Positions 46,259-62,400 of a stretch of DNA of 64,000 nucleotides are shown piece by piece. Position 1 is the stretch's first letter, and the number at the start of each line of letters is the position of its first letter. Both the position numbers and the translations under genes were made by a program. This DNA is from Litomosoides sigmodontis (lineage: Eukaryota > Nematoda > Chromadorea > Rhabditida > Onchocercidae), in contig OY718808.1 of NCBI GenBank assembly GCA_963070105.1, forward strand, positions 8,047,398 through 8,111,397. Direction: 5' to 3'. The notes under the pieces were generated by a model. The model made no database searches, was not told where the DNA came from, and saw only the letters and a program-made list of their open reading frames with translations.

Positions 46259-46464
46259 CAGTAGAAGTAGTAGTAGCAGTAGAAGTAGTAAAAGTAATAT
46301 TGGTATCAGTGATAGAAGATATTTGCTGATAACACGATCGAGGATTATCAAGTGTTATAGCCATTTTCAGCGCGGTACTTGGGAGGCTCTTTGGACGCGT
46401 TGATACCAAATGCGCACTTGCTGTGTCTGTTGCTTTTTGCGCGAAACGAATTATTTCTGCTTCT
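38692..46464 (-). CDS. Dbl-family RhoGEF, PLEKHG1/2/3-like (DH-PH protein)
   Basis: Twenty exons in order: 46464-46146, 45825-45692, 45501-45366, 44860-44711, 44098-44028, 43900-43750, 43521-43186, 43007-42912, 42783-42639, 42485-42292, 42065-41979, 41668-41489, 41349-41288, 41105-40979, 40745-40607, 40108-39944, 39674-39572, 39426-39297, 39101-38968 and 38836-38692 (stop TAA). All phases agree, giving about 1000 residues. DH-PH proteins exchange GDP for GTP on Rho GTPases at membranes. The DH helix LPLSSYLLKPVQRVLKY is near-consensus, and the PH part matches the PLEKHG group (YGDLLLEATF, LFLFEEVLLI, RNWMRELKRM). A KYLEKRRKS motif follows. The C-terminal half is Ser-rich and unrecognised. The N-terminal exon has 11 Ala. 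Two donors are unusual (GTTCGT at 44027, GTTTAA at 42291). The first exon listed begins mid-codon, so an upstream exon is expected. Confidence 0.9.
41771..41817. repeat. perfect 21-bp inverted repeat in a RhoGEF intron
   Basis: The left arm 41771-41791 and right arm 41797-41817 are exact reverse complements around the five-base loop AATTC. The flanking bases do not pair. It lies in the intron between exons 42065-41979 and 41668-41489. Confidence 0.95.
42717..43390 (-). other. PH domain, three exons
   Basis: It begins near LSKYGDLLLEATF. It continues with the strand LFLFEEVLLIVKERNG and LMLNESISTDPLAFQV, and closes with the PH C-terminal helix RNWMRELKRMV containing the near-invariant Trp. 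The order DH then PH is the Dbl-family layout. Confidence 0.85.
43390..45431 (-). other. DH (RhoGEF) domain, six exons
   Basis: The domain starts at RIAMELLETERSYVNDL in exon 45501-45366 and ends in the helix before RELQSAL. The conserved blocks are LLETERSYV (CR1), the MAKCLLDNIEGF segment, YCTKYQ, and the LPLSSYLLKPVQRVLKY helix (CR3). The join from LFLE (43750) directly to NILKAS (43521) reproduces family spacing without insertion. Confidence 0.88.
44200..44580. other. low-AT block in a DH-domain intron, possible old dispersed repeat
   Basis: This stretch is unlike the surrounding AT-rich introns. On the minus strand it holds GGTTCGACTTC (tRNA B-box-like) followed by TGGCAGTGGTTAGGTGG (A-box-like), in the wrong order for a tRNA. 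It may be a degenerate mobile-element fragment. I cannot name a family. Confidence 0.3.
46205..46240 (-). repeat. poly-alanine tract in the RhoGEF N-terminal exon
   Basis: A GCT-rich run encodes 11 Ala, preceded by Thr/Ala/Ser repeats (ACT/GCT triplets out to about 46290). It is a translated CTG/CTA-type microsatellite inside a phase-consistent exon, so it is probably length-variable. Confidence 0.75.
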
Positions 46465-46877
46465 CTGTAAATAACGATGAAATTCATAGTAATTATGATT
46501 ATTTGAAAAAAAAAGAATTAAATGCAAAACATAAATTGTATAATAAATGATAATGAAATCAAACGCCTTTCAAATGATCTCTTCAGAAATCAACTAACTC
46601 TTTTCAATTCAAACATTCAGAGAATTCTTAAGGTTAGCACTTTTGTTCTTACTGGAAGAATCCTTTTAGCTTTTCCCTTTCCTCTTCTTCTTCTCCCTAG
46701 TTCCCTCAAATTTCCACAAAGTTACATTCTTCCATTCAACTATTTCCAAAATGTAAAAAAAAATTCACTAAATAACATTGATAATTTTGGAGAGTATAAA
46801 TGAGAGTAAAAAGATGGCGCAAAAGAAAGAGGAAAAAATCCATTAAAATAATTTAAAAAGTTATAACCTGTTGTCAT

Positions 46878-46939
46878 CAGTAATGACTTCAGGAATTACA
46901 TTGCATTTCAGTAATGACTTCAGGAATTACATTGCATTT
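46878..46939. repeat. exact two-copy 31-bp tandem duplication
   Basis: Copies at 46878-46908 and 46909-46939 are identical (each begins CAGTAATGACTTCAGGAATT). The identity suggests a recent duplication or an assembly effect. Confidence 0.95.
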
Positions 46940-46972
46940 AAGATTCGCTATTGAAAAGGTCTTCCTCTTTCC

Positions 46973-47004
<32 letters not shown>

Positions 47005-48875
47005 ACGACCTTGCATTACTACTATTTGTTGTTATGGAAATGATGTAAAGTGAAAAAATATTTAATTTTATGGAATTGCAGTGAAGAATATGACAGACAG
47101 TATTTTGAATGAAAGGGAAACGATTCGCCGATTAATTGGATCGATCAGATAGTTTGTGTAATATGAGGAAAAGTGAAATTGAAATGAGTAATTTTAGAAA
47201 TTAATTTCTAATATTTTCAGATGGCAGTCATTGCTCACAGTGAAAAGGAAATGCAACGTATTCCGTGACACGTGCGTAAACGTAACTAAAATGTGAAATG
47301 TTAAAAGTTTTTTTGAAATCAAGGATAAAGACATTAAAAACAATACCAATGACGTTGAAAGATAAATGCTATTACCTTAACAAATTTCAAATTATAAGTA
47401 TTCAACATCAAATCACAAGTATTTAAATATATAGGTGCTTAATAAATTTCGAATTATAAACAGCTAACTAAATAAGAAGAAAAAGAAAATCTCCAAAAGT
47501 AATCGATAACTCCCAACGTATTAAATCTGAAAATTATCCCTTTTTTCCACAACTAATATTCAAATTATAAATATTTCAATTCATACTAATCAATGCCACT
47601 AAATTTCAATAATAAAGTAATTCATTTTACACATTTAGAAGATTGACAGAGCAATAGCAAGCCTACAGATAGTGATTAACTTACTCTGTTCGAACTTCTC
47701 GAACTGTCAAATATTTGTCAAATAATTGTGGATGTCATAGCAACGAATAAAATGTACGGAATGCATTTAACAAAATCAATCGCCCCGTTCATTATCTCAA
47801 ATTAGAAGTCAAAGTTACATCACCGAATTGAAGCAATTCCATTACCTTTAAATTGGCAATTGTTGAAAAAAGAAAACTGCAAAAAAAAGCACTGCGCAAT
47901 AATGGCACTGATAAAGGATACAACATTTAGGGTTTGTAAATTTCAACAAATTGAAGTTGCCGAACAGTAGAATTTGAGAATCTGTAAATTTGACGGTAAC
48001 CACCTTAATTTATTGAGTTAATTTAGAAATTTCAAGTTCTCACTGTTAGAGTGCGCATAAGAGTGCATCATTACGATTGCAAAAAATCAACTGAAATTAT
48101 GCAGAAACGAAACGAAGAAGAAAGACTACGAGAAGTAAAAATTATTACAATCACTTCTATAAATAAGCCTAAATTAATTCACTCATTAATTTAACCATTT
48201 ATTCATTCTTCTACCGATGAAGCAACAAACAGAACTGTAAAAGATTTAAAATGCTTGTTGCTTATTTAAGCTAAATTTAATTTCACACAAAACTTTGATA
48301 GAAATTTTCTAAAATACTTTTTCACACATAACTGTTGCAATGATGATACAGTAAACTTTGTTTGTACGAATTACTTAGCTCTACAAAATGCTTTCCGTAC
48401 CACTGTCGCATCCGATTTCATCGGTACTGTTTTGAAATAATTGAGATGTTTATCGTTTCCTCCCCCACACTCATCCTTCCTCCCAAATCAGTGAAGCAAA
48501 ATTCAAAACAAAATGACTGAACTGAAATGCTAGCGTTGCTGCACGAAGGCTGTATAGAAGAGGATGAAGAGAGAGAGCAGAAAGAGTGGAGTGAAGGGGA
48601 AGGAACAAATCGTAAGCAAAGCGCTTTTCTACCTCAAAGGATATGATCGCCCCGTTATCATTATCACTTTTCAAGGTAATTTAAACGTAGTTTACTCTTG
48701 CATTAGTTAGGAAAATAATTCGATTAATTTCATTCGATTAGTTTAACATATGCCTATTTTTTGTTGTTGTGATTAGAATGATTTCACATGCGAGAAAATA
48801 GTTTTAAAACGCTGAATGAGCTATTTTTTTTGAATTCCTAAATTAAAAGAAATAAATGAGTGATAATAATTAATG

Positions 48876-49457
<582 letters not shown>

Positions 49458-49715
49458 TAATAATAATAAAAATAATAATGCTAGTAGTAGTAATAGCAAT
49501 AAAATGATAATTCAAGCAAAAATTGATGAATGAAAGATTAAAAATTGATTCGTTGGATGGTACAATGAATGTTGCGAGAGAATTTCGATGCTAAACCAAA
49601 GATGAAAGAATAAACAATCGTAAATTTTTAGTATTAAGATGAGAATGGATGATTAAGCTTTATAACTAAAGCAAAAACATGCAAGCATTTCAATGTTAGA
49701 CGTGTAAATGTTGTT

Positions 49716-49718
<3 letters not shown>

Positions 49719-49761
<43 letters not shown>

Positions 49762-49784
49762 GACATATATATATATATATATAT
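49719..49784 (+). repeat. (CA)n followed by (TA)n microsatellite
   Basis: An AC run from about 49719 to 49757, then AGACAGACA, then a TA run from about 49765 to 49784. Confidence 0.9.
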
Positions 49785-52700
49785 TTGTATATATATGTAT
49801 GTATAAGTGCGTATGTCTGTGTGTGCGTGGGTGCAAACAAGATTATGCGAGAGATACTACTGCATACATGCATGCGTGCATGCAAGTAAGGATAAGTGAA
49901 GTCTTTGATGGATCAAACATTTGAAGAGAATGTATTTTCACAACAATGATTTAAAAGACAAGCGTGAAACGGACACGTTGCTGTTCTGAGAGCTGATCGA
50001 TGATTTATACCTACTGCTTTGGAGTTAACTACTATAGGATGTTGAAGGAGATGATCTTTATACGTGTACTTAAAAAATAGTACTTACACGTTACACGTAA
50101 TAATGCGTGAAAACATGTGATACAGCTAGTTAAACATAAATGCAACTAGTAATTCTTACGATTAGATGCTGTGTGAAGAATAAAGTTAAAATATAATACT
50201 TCACCATGCGAATGTATTAATTAGACTTCAGTCGTCGTCATCGCTCGAAATTTTAATCTGAGAAATTAATTAATTGTTGTTTGAGAAAAATTTTGAAGTG
50301 TTACAATTTCATTCAGCAAATTCATCAGAGAAATATTTGAGAATTTTAAAGCATTCATCTCTTTGTTAGATATCTTCAATGATGATCTGTTGGAAGTCTA
50401 AAGTTATCGATTGCACACCTTTATCGCTCAACACGCAACATCCAACATTGATGAGTTCGTCAGGATGATGAAGTGGAAATGAGTGAAAAGTTTGCAATCT
50501 TAGGCCTTCCAAAAAAGGAAAAAAACCAAAAATGAGAAGAATGCGCTATGAAATCGATATGAAATTTATACGCGAAAGCGAAATAGAACTTTAAAGGTTT
50601 AATGACTTGAATAATAAATTTTTCACTTGACAAGCACTAAATAAAGCAGACCGTAAATAAGTGGTCAAGCGATGAATCGCCTGGTTAACTATTTAAATTT
50701 CCTGCATTTTATCAATTTCTCTTTTTGAATACAAAAGATTGATTAATGGTCATGTAAGCGGCATTTCGTGGTGGTAGCATCTTGAAAGAGCGATAGCATG
50801 TACGGCAAAAGAATTTCAGATGGAGTGGAGCAGTGAAATTTTAACAATTACAGTTTGCAAATGAATTTAATGAGTGTGGGTGGGATCGTCGGTTGATGCA
50901 CAAGCGTGCTATTTGCACGCAACATCACACCCACATATTTATATCATAATTATTAAGGAAATAACATTCATTGCTCTAAAAGATTTGTAAACAAATGTTT
51001 ACGTCCAAAAATGATATAACAATTTTAGGAAATTATCATTTAAATAAACATTTTGTTGCGCTTCGCTCATTCACACCCAAACAGATAAGACGATAATATC
51101 ACACGTTTTCTAGCAAATCACATAAATTAATGATAGCGCACGTGACTGTCAGACTATTACGTCGTGACCATTACAATCCCAAAATTGTAGTTACAGTTAT
51201 AAAAGCGAAGAAAGTAAGCATTGGGAAAAGATTTTTTTTTCCTTTAAAATAACCCTATAATAATAGTAAAAATTTTATAAGCTTAGAAAAGATGATGCTA
51301 AATTAAAGATTAGGTTAAAATTAATTCTTCCACAACAATTAATCATTAATTTTGTGTGGAGGACATTATTACTGAGAAAACAAAAAAGGAAAAAAAAAGT
51401 GGGGCAATAACGAAAACAAAAATTTAGAATGTCATTAATTTACAAAATTTCATCAATGATTTGATAGCATTCTTTTCTTATTTATTTTAAAATTAAGAAG
51501 TAACTGAGTTCATGTGAGTTCAGTTAGTGCTAAATGTATGGGTGATAACTTCACCCAAAATTACTTAAATTTCGTTGAAAGTAATAAGCATTGGAAAAAC
51601 CGGTAAGGATAATTCACAAAAAAATTGCTCCGAAAAAAAGCTTTAAACAGGAAATTAAATAGAAATTAGAAATAGAAAATTTAATAAAAATAATTTCGAT
51701 AATGCTTTTATTTTACCCTTTAAATAACTTTGTGGCCCTTTTCAATTAAAGACTTTCCACTGTAACAAATGCATGTTTCGTCTGAATATCTGAATACCAG
51801 AATTTAGCAAAACCGGTCCTTACCAAAATTTTCAGGCACTATTCCGAGCAATTTGATCCATCCACTTATATCACAGATATCTATTAATCAACAATAATCA
51901 TTATGTATTTCAGTTATTCACTTTTCCATTCTCCCTCTCTCTCTCTCTCTTTCTCTCCCATCGCTTTATCAATTAATATGTCAATATGCATCATTATCAC
52001 ACCAATCTTCCTTTTCCAAGTTCCTTCACTAATTGTTTTAAAATTTATGCTTGCAAACATTTTAAATAACACTGAACAGGTTTTTCAATCTTTTTCGTCA
52101 ATCAAAAAAGAAATTCGGAACGCTGCTGCCTTTCACATCGAAATATCACTAAATCTTATCATCTCTTATCAATTATCACCATTTATAACTACTGCCACAT
52201 AGTGCTACTTATCATTTACCATCACCTATCACTATTTTATATTAATTATTACTATTATTGTTATTATTATTTACTATTAGCAAATGGTGAACAGTTGGCC
52301 ATGATTTTGATGAAACCTTAAGTGTTCAGGACATGGATAGAAGATTTAGTTCTGCGAATTTCTAATTAAAGCGCAATTCCATCTAAGCTTTTTTATGATA
52401 CTTTAAAAAAAGATTAAAATATTTTTTCAAGAACTGAAAAATCGCATTCTATTCAAATTGCAAAAATGATTTCTTCTTTTTGTCTCAAATACATTAAAGG
52501 AATGAAAATTTTTATTGAATTAAACAAAAAGCAATAAAATGAAATTGACGAAAAAACGAAATTGCAAGATCAAAGAATGAATATCAAGGAGTTTGTAGAA
52601 ATAGATGAAGAGTGAACAGGTGAAGAGGTGGTAAAAGAGAGAAATGAAAGATTGATATTTAAGATTGGGCGGAAATGGCAGTCAGTCATCGAGTGGCGGT

Positions 52701-54178
52701 GACCAGACGACATCTTTTCTTCCTCAATAAGTAACCATTATCCAATCATTCTTCCATACTTCACCACTTTACAACTAATTCACTGAACAAATTGTAAACA
52801 GTAAATCTGTTCACAACATTAAATTCAATGGAAACGTGACGTAAGTGACAGCAAAACGGGAAAAAAGGTCAATGGAATTTGCATTATTCGAGGAAATTGG
52901 ACTAAAATTCATCGACTTGCTATCTTCTAACTGGTCACTTCGCTCATCCCCACCACCAAAAGAAGCAATGTTCATCTTTCCCGCTAAATGCTCAAATTAA
53001 AATTTTACAGTTTTTTTTTTCGCTTACTTCAAGCAAAAATTCGCCAACTAACACCGTATGAAAATTTATTCGCAATTAGCAGGAACTGTATATTTTTGTA
53101 AATTCGCTACTCGCTACTCGAATGACCTATCATAAGGATTGCATTAATTGAAATCATCGAAATATATCCTTTGTTAAATAAATGATTTCAACTGCAAAAA
53201 AAAAAAAAAAAACCAAATGTTAGTGAAAGTGCCAGGGTCTCTGAGAGTGCGATGCTCTCAAATGATGTCACCGACAGATACGATCATACAAGGAAGCGAA
53301 AACAGTTATGCAAAACTTGATCATTCATCATTGCATACCATTTAATTCACATTCTCGAAATTTATCTAGCAACTAAATGTGACAGCCAAAAATGAACTAT
53401 TTGAAAATTCAATCACACATGTAACGAACGGAACCGATCGCTGCTTTCGTCCACCATCACGCGTAAATGATTCAAATCGCTTTAACTGATTGCTACCGAC
53501 ATAATTAATTTTGCATAAACATGACATGTACTTAATTAGGACATATATAATTAACATTTGACGCTAACACAATGAATAGAGCTGCGTGAAAGTTAACAAC
53601 ATTTCATCTTTCTCCTAAAAACACACACACGCACACCAATTCATATTTCTATCTAAGCCAGCAGACGCTTAATGTCGTAAAAATATTCAAATTAAATCCT
53701 TCAGTTTCTAATTGAGCCATAAACAGTAGAATATAAGTCTAAGTCTAGACTAGATATGTAGGGTCACTAATCCTTGCCTAGCACCGGTCGAGAACTCTTC
53801 CTTCAACAAGAGGGAGAGAAGAAGAGGATAAATTTGTACGAAGCTTTAGCTGCTTGGTTCTTCTGAGTTAACAAAAACATTTCTTTCTTCGGGTTTTTTT
53901 TCTCCATAATCGTTGCAGAAGCACAAATTGAATTGTGAATGATTGTAAAAATTTCAAGTGAAAATATTCTTTTGATATTGACCACAAATAAAATTAAAAT
54001 TTTATTAGCAAATAAAACAAGTCTATTTAATTTTTCTTAAAGAAAATTTCACCATTTGATTTTTGCGACAGTCTCATTAAGCTACGCAGTTAGTGTTTCG
54101 TAACAGTGTAAAAGCAACGATTTAATTTTGTCAATTAAAAGCAGCAAACACTTGCGATGATGAAATTAAAATGCAAAC

Positions 54179-56023
54179 TAACTGATTGTTCAGTGGAGTA
54201 GCACTGATAGGTAATGAGTTGCGATTGCAATCCAAATGTTTGCTAATTATCGTCGGCGTTTGACTTCCACTAAAACTTGCCGTTCGAATGACATCGAAAT
54301 TAGTGCGAGAAATTGTTGCCTCAGAAATGAATGGTAATTCCTCAGTTCTACTCGAAATTTGTGAGCCAAAATTGGGCAGTTGTCGATGACTGAAAGTTCG
54401 CATGCATGTTATTTGCAAAAACATTTCAGTGAAGCATTTTATGATTTTGAAATTATATAAAACAAAAAAAATTATATTTTGAAATTATTTTGAAATTATA
54501 TAACTTACAAGATAAAATTAGGCCCTCCCCTACTACTTCCTTTCCTCTTCAAAAATTTTGCTCCTTTTTCACTTGTCTGTGCAGCAACTAATTTATCAGC
54601 AACCAACTGCTGCAAAATTTTTTGCGAGACGTTGCTATCTATTATTCTGAAAAAAACGAAAATTTAAAACAAATTTCACTTTAAATTTCAAAAAAAAAAC
54701 TCTCCTAAAGTTTTACAACCAAAAAAAAGTCGTTTGAAATTATTCAAATCGCTCCATTTCTAATTGACACATATGCATATTTAAATGGCAACTACTACTT
54801 TAAAATAACTTACCATGCACAAACTTTACAGCTACGATAACTTTCAAAGTACACATCCAGTGAAATAGCGAAATAAATAATTGGAACTACAACGATCACT
54901 TCACTCCACTATTAACTACTATCCTTATCCTCAAACTATTCTTCGTGTGCTACGGAGATTCCGGATATCGGTAGGTAGAAACCGGATTTACTCTCTTCCA
55001 TCTCTCACATTTGTGGATGTGCAAAAGGACCAGTTGCACTATCATTTTTGTGGGAAACATATCCAACAAAATAACAAATGGTTATTTGCTGATTGCGCTA
55101 CTTTTGACCTCTCTCTATTTTCCTTTCTTTTTTTGTTTTTATTTTGCAAATTTAAAAGTTCAAATTCATTCATTAAAATACTATGCATAAATGCAATTAA
55201 TCTAATGCGCATTTTATATATTAGAAATAATTTAAGACATGATGTTTTCACCAAAGAAAACAGCGTTAATCATCACAGTAAATGGTTTTTTTTTGCATAT
55301 TTAGAGATTTGGCTTAGCCTAATTTTAACTTATACTCTGTGAGGTAAGCAAAAATCTCATTACCTATATGCACGTGATGGACGTGCTAATGTTGTGGACG
55401 ATGTGTGATGACCTGCAAAAATGATAGCTTTAGCAGAAGCGATTTATCAATAGCAAATGAAATGAATTGCTTTTTCACGCATAAACAATGAAAAAGATTG
55501 TAGAATGGAAATCCTATAATTAATGAGATCGATGGAAAAAGTTTTCAATTGGATATTTCTTGCATGGAATTTTAAACTTTCACCTACCGAAATTGCAACC
55601 GTTCGTTGAAGTGTTCGTGATCGATGATTCCTCAGTTATTGTTGAACGTATGGGTACAGTTGTTGCACTATGACAATATCTAAAAGCCTCCTATCTTTTA
55701 TTTGATACCTTTCAATATTGCCTAATAAACAAGTCATTAATTAATTAATTAGCGTGCATGTGCAGCTATTTTATGAATAAAACATACGTTGATAATTTCT
55801 CCAATGTTTGAATATCACGATCGCTCATAGCGCTTTCTAGTGTTGTCGATGACATTGATGTTTCTGGTGTTGTCGATGACGTTATTTCAATATTATCATA
55901 GTTTGTGCTACTGCCACTGATGTCACCTTTATCATTATCAATGCAATTGCAGTTGCTGTGCTGATCGGAATTCCTCGCCATCCAATACCATCTCATCCTC
56001 TTTTAAATTGCACCACCATTCAC
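54179..56023 (-). CDS. five-exon 5' module, probably the start of the RhoGEF gene
   Basis: Exons in order: 56023-55788 (ATG at 55996), 55679-55588, 55412-55364, 54646-54509 and 54389-54179. All phases agree, giving about 232 residues. The start is supported by an ATTTTAG acceptor 27 bases upstream and an in-frame TAA just before the ATG. That layout suits spliced-leader trans-splicing or a 5'UTR intron. The protein is Ser/Thr-rich with a basic, helical piece (KILQQLVADKLVAAQ, then KFLKRKGSS) and no domain I recognise. The last exon may end at 54179 (donor GTTTGC) or run to a TGA at 54131. It lies on the same strand just upstream of the RhoGEF exons, so a shared gene is likely. However, its phase (0) does not match the first RhoGEF exon (needs 2), so at least one exon is missing or these are two genes. 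Confidence 0.6.
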
Positions 56024-59399
<3,376 letters not shown>

Positions 59400-59450
59400 T
59401 ATTATTATTGTTGTTATATTTATTATTATTATTATTGTTAGCATTATTAC

Positions 59451-62400
59451 TAGCCAAATTCATTTGCTATTGTAAGAAAAAAGAAAAAATTAGCTGAGAG
59501 GGACGCGTACGAGTGTGATAGCTTCGTCTTCGGGGATTTAACCAATGACAGTAAAAGCAATGAATCAAAGTTCGCTGTGCAACTGATGAAATAATGAATT
59601 TGATGGAATTCTCCCGCAAAAACAACAAACAACAACCAATCAGTCCACATGAATGACGGAAAGTTAGCACTAAAACAATCATTTCCACTGCAATACTTCG
59701 TTCAATGACCCAAATTAGTAAGTGTTTTTAAATTAAAGGATTAGACTATTTCGGACAGTGTACTATATGTGCGTGCATGAGAGAGTATACTTGACAGTAT
59801 TTGAGTTTTGAATTAGGCAGTATACTCCTACAGCATAGTTTGTAAATTTTCTTCTGGAAATTAGTATTTGCAATGATTGTGTACAGCAATGAATGGGCTT
59901 GGCAATGATATTCTTCGCTTGCGCTATTTAATTCAATTCTTTACAATCCATGGATAAGCGCTGAATTTTATACTAATTAGATCAATCTTATTAATTATTC
60001 ATGGAATTAAGGTGTTATTGATCGTCCGTTTGCATTATTTCTGATGAAGAGATCGCAGAAAGAATTATTAGTAATATTTCAAACACTAATTGTGTGATTT
60101 ATCAAACAAATTTCCAGCAGTGTATTTTTGCTAATTAGCATAATTAACCTAAAGCAATCAATATGTGCTTATTTTTTCATAGCTAAAATGAATGAAAAAG
60201 AAAAGTGCTCAAAAGAAATAGAAGAGAAATTGATGAAAATAAATTTTGGTAAAATTCACAATGAATGTATTCATTAAAATATAAGCAATAGTGAGCGTAA
60301 TAAATTTGTTAATTAAAAATTTCATATATTCTTAACAATCTAGTCCGTCCTAAAATTAGCGCTGATTTTTCTCGTATTTCGCAAAGTGTTCTGAGCGGAT
60401 TTCCAAAATTACGCTTAATTAATTAATGTTTTCATCGGAGAATCAGTATAGTTTAGCAGGAAAAAAACGATGGAAGTTCCTGGTAGTAATATAACAGTTC
60501 GTTTAGTTATTCAAGAATGAGTGACCTTGGATTTAACCTTCTCAGTGATGTCCTCTGGGAAGTAAAAAATTTTAATGAAGCAAACCGTTACAAGAGAGAG
60601 GGAGATAGAGAGAGAGAGAGAGAGAGAGATGTGAGATGGCTGGTTACACAAGGTCATCCCACCACTGTATTTATCATACAAAAGACATTTACAGATAGAT
60701 AACTTTGTTCGTCAAAGTTAAAGCTGTACTGTGACCAATTGAAATGGCTCATTAAATTAGTGTTAATTGCTAGGTGGGAATTTTCTTCTTTTCCTTCTTT
60801 TTTTTGACAATGAGCGCTTGCTTAGCTTAGAGTGATAAGATTTTGAGATAAGATAGAAGTTAAGCTGTCTGTCCGATTGTCAGTTAGGATTAGTGCTAGC
60901 AATTTGATTCTTCGTCCCACAGACGCATAATCAAAATACATCAGCTCTTTATGAATTTGTGGAAAAAAATGAAAACTTTGTGGGGAAAAAGGATAAACTT
61001 GAGAATGCGAAGAAGAGAGTGTTGGTGAAAGGAAGTAAAAAAGAAAGCGATCACACTTCTAATCATTCATATTAGATCGGAAAAAGTAACACATACCACA
61101 CAGAGAGAGAAAGCGACAGAGAGGGAGAGGGAGAGAGAGGAGAATATTACAACTTGATAAGCAACTCAGTTCGCTTCTTTCAACCATATCGGCAATTTTT
61201 GCAAATGAGAAGAAAAGATGCTTCGAAATGAAGCAGTTGCAAATGCCGTTGACAATTATCCATTACGCGTGATACGTTCAAAGGCAGCCGAGCGTTGCAT
61301 CCGCGATCAACGTGTACAATGAATGTACATAATTAACGCTGTTAGCATGTTAAGCTTTTTTCATCTTTCCGTTTCAATCGATCGAGAAAAGTGTGCGTTT
61401 CGGATAGAGAGAGTAAGCTGTGAAAAGTCATGAATCAAATATTTAAAATTTCCTGCAATACACTATTGCTTTTCGTTGTGTTGCTATGAATGATGACGCT
61501 CAAAATACCACTATAATCAATAGGCTGAACTAATGAAAGGGTAGATTGCAACCTAAAAAGTTGGGAAGAAAAAATTCAAATTAGAAAAACGTTTAAAAAA
61601 TTTAAATTAGCAAATTCAAATTAGCAAAACGTCTAAAAAAGCACACAACGCGAAGAGGAAGCAGTGCGACTAAGTTGAGAAGTTTGGTAGCAACATTGCA
61701 CTCTCTGCTAACAAATCTTTCGTAATTGTAGATAGGGAAAAAAGTTGGCGTGAAAATTAATAAACCTGAAATTTGAAATGAACAGTTGCTCGCTCTTCAA
61801 ATCCCATCAAATTACCACAGAGAGATGGAAGGGAGGGAAGAAATGAAATTATCTCGGCTTAAAAAAAATGTCTACTACATTCCGCAATTGAAATGTAAAA
61901 GAAAAAAAATGAACACGCTAAGGGTTCTATTTTCACCTTGCTAAATTACTGTCATCATGAATTGATTAAAAGATTAGAGGTAGTAAGCGATGATAGATAG
62001 CAGTACAGTAGTATCACCGATAACTGTAGCAACGGCAACAACAAAAGAGGAATGAAACGAAGCGGAAGGGATGAATGGTGGTAGAACGGCCGAGGATTGT
62101 GAGTGATGACGGATTGACGAAATAGTATGAAAATGGTAAACAACAAATAGAATGAGTAATTATCAGTTGTGAACGATGAAGGAGTCAGCTGTCTCCTCAA
62201 TGTGGCTTCACATTCTCTCTGGTCAGCTGTAGCCAGTTTGTTGAGGAAGAAACAGAAAAGAGTAAAAATTACGAGAAATGAAAGACAGGAAGGAATTTGA
62301 GACTATTTGTACGCCTAAACAAAATAGCTAATAAACAATTAAATATTAGCTTAAGCTGCTAAAGTGTTGCATTTTAAAATAAAATTTGTCGCTTTGAATT

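Noticed and set aside
46142..46351. Poly-Leu minus frame
   Set aside because: It is the alternate frame of the RhoGEF N-terminal exon, whose own frame joins the next exons in phase.
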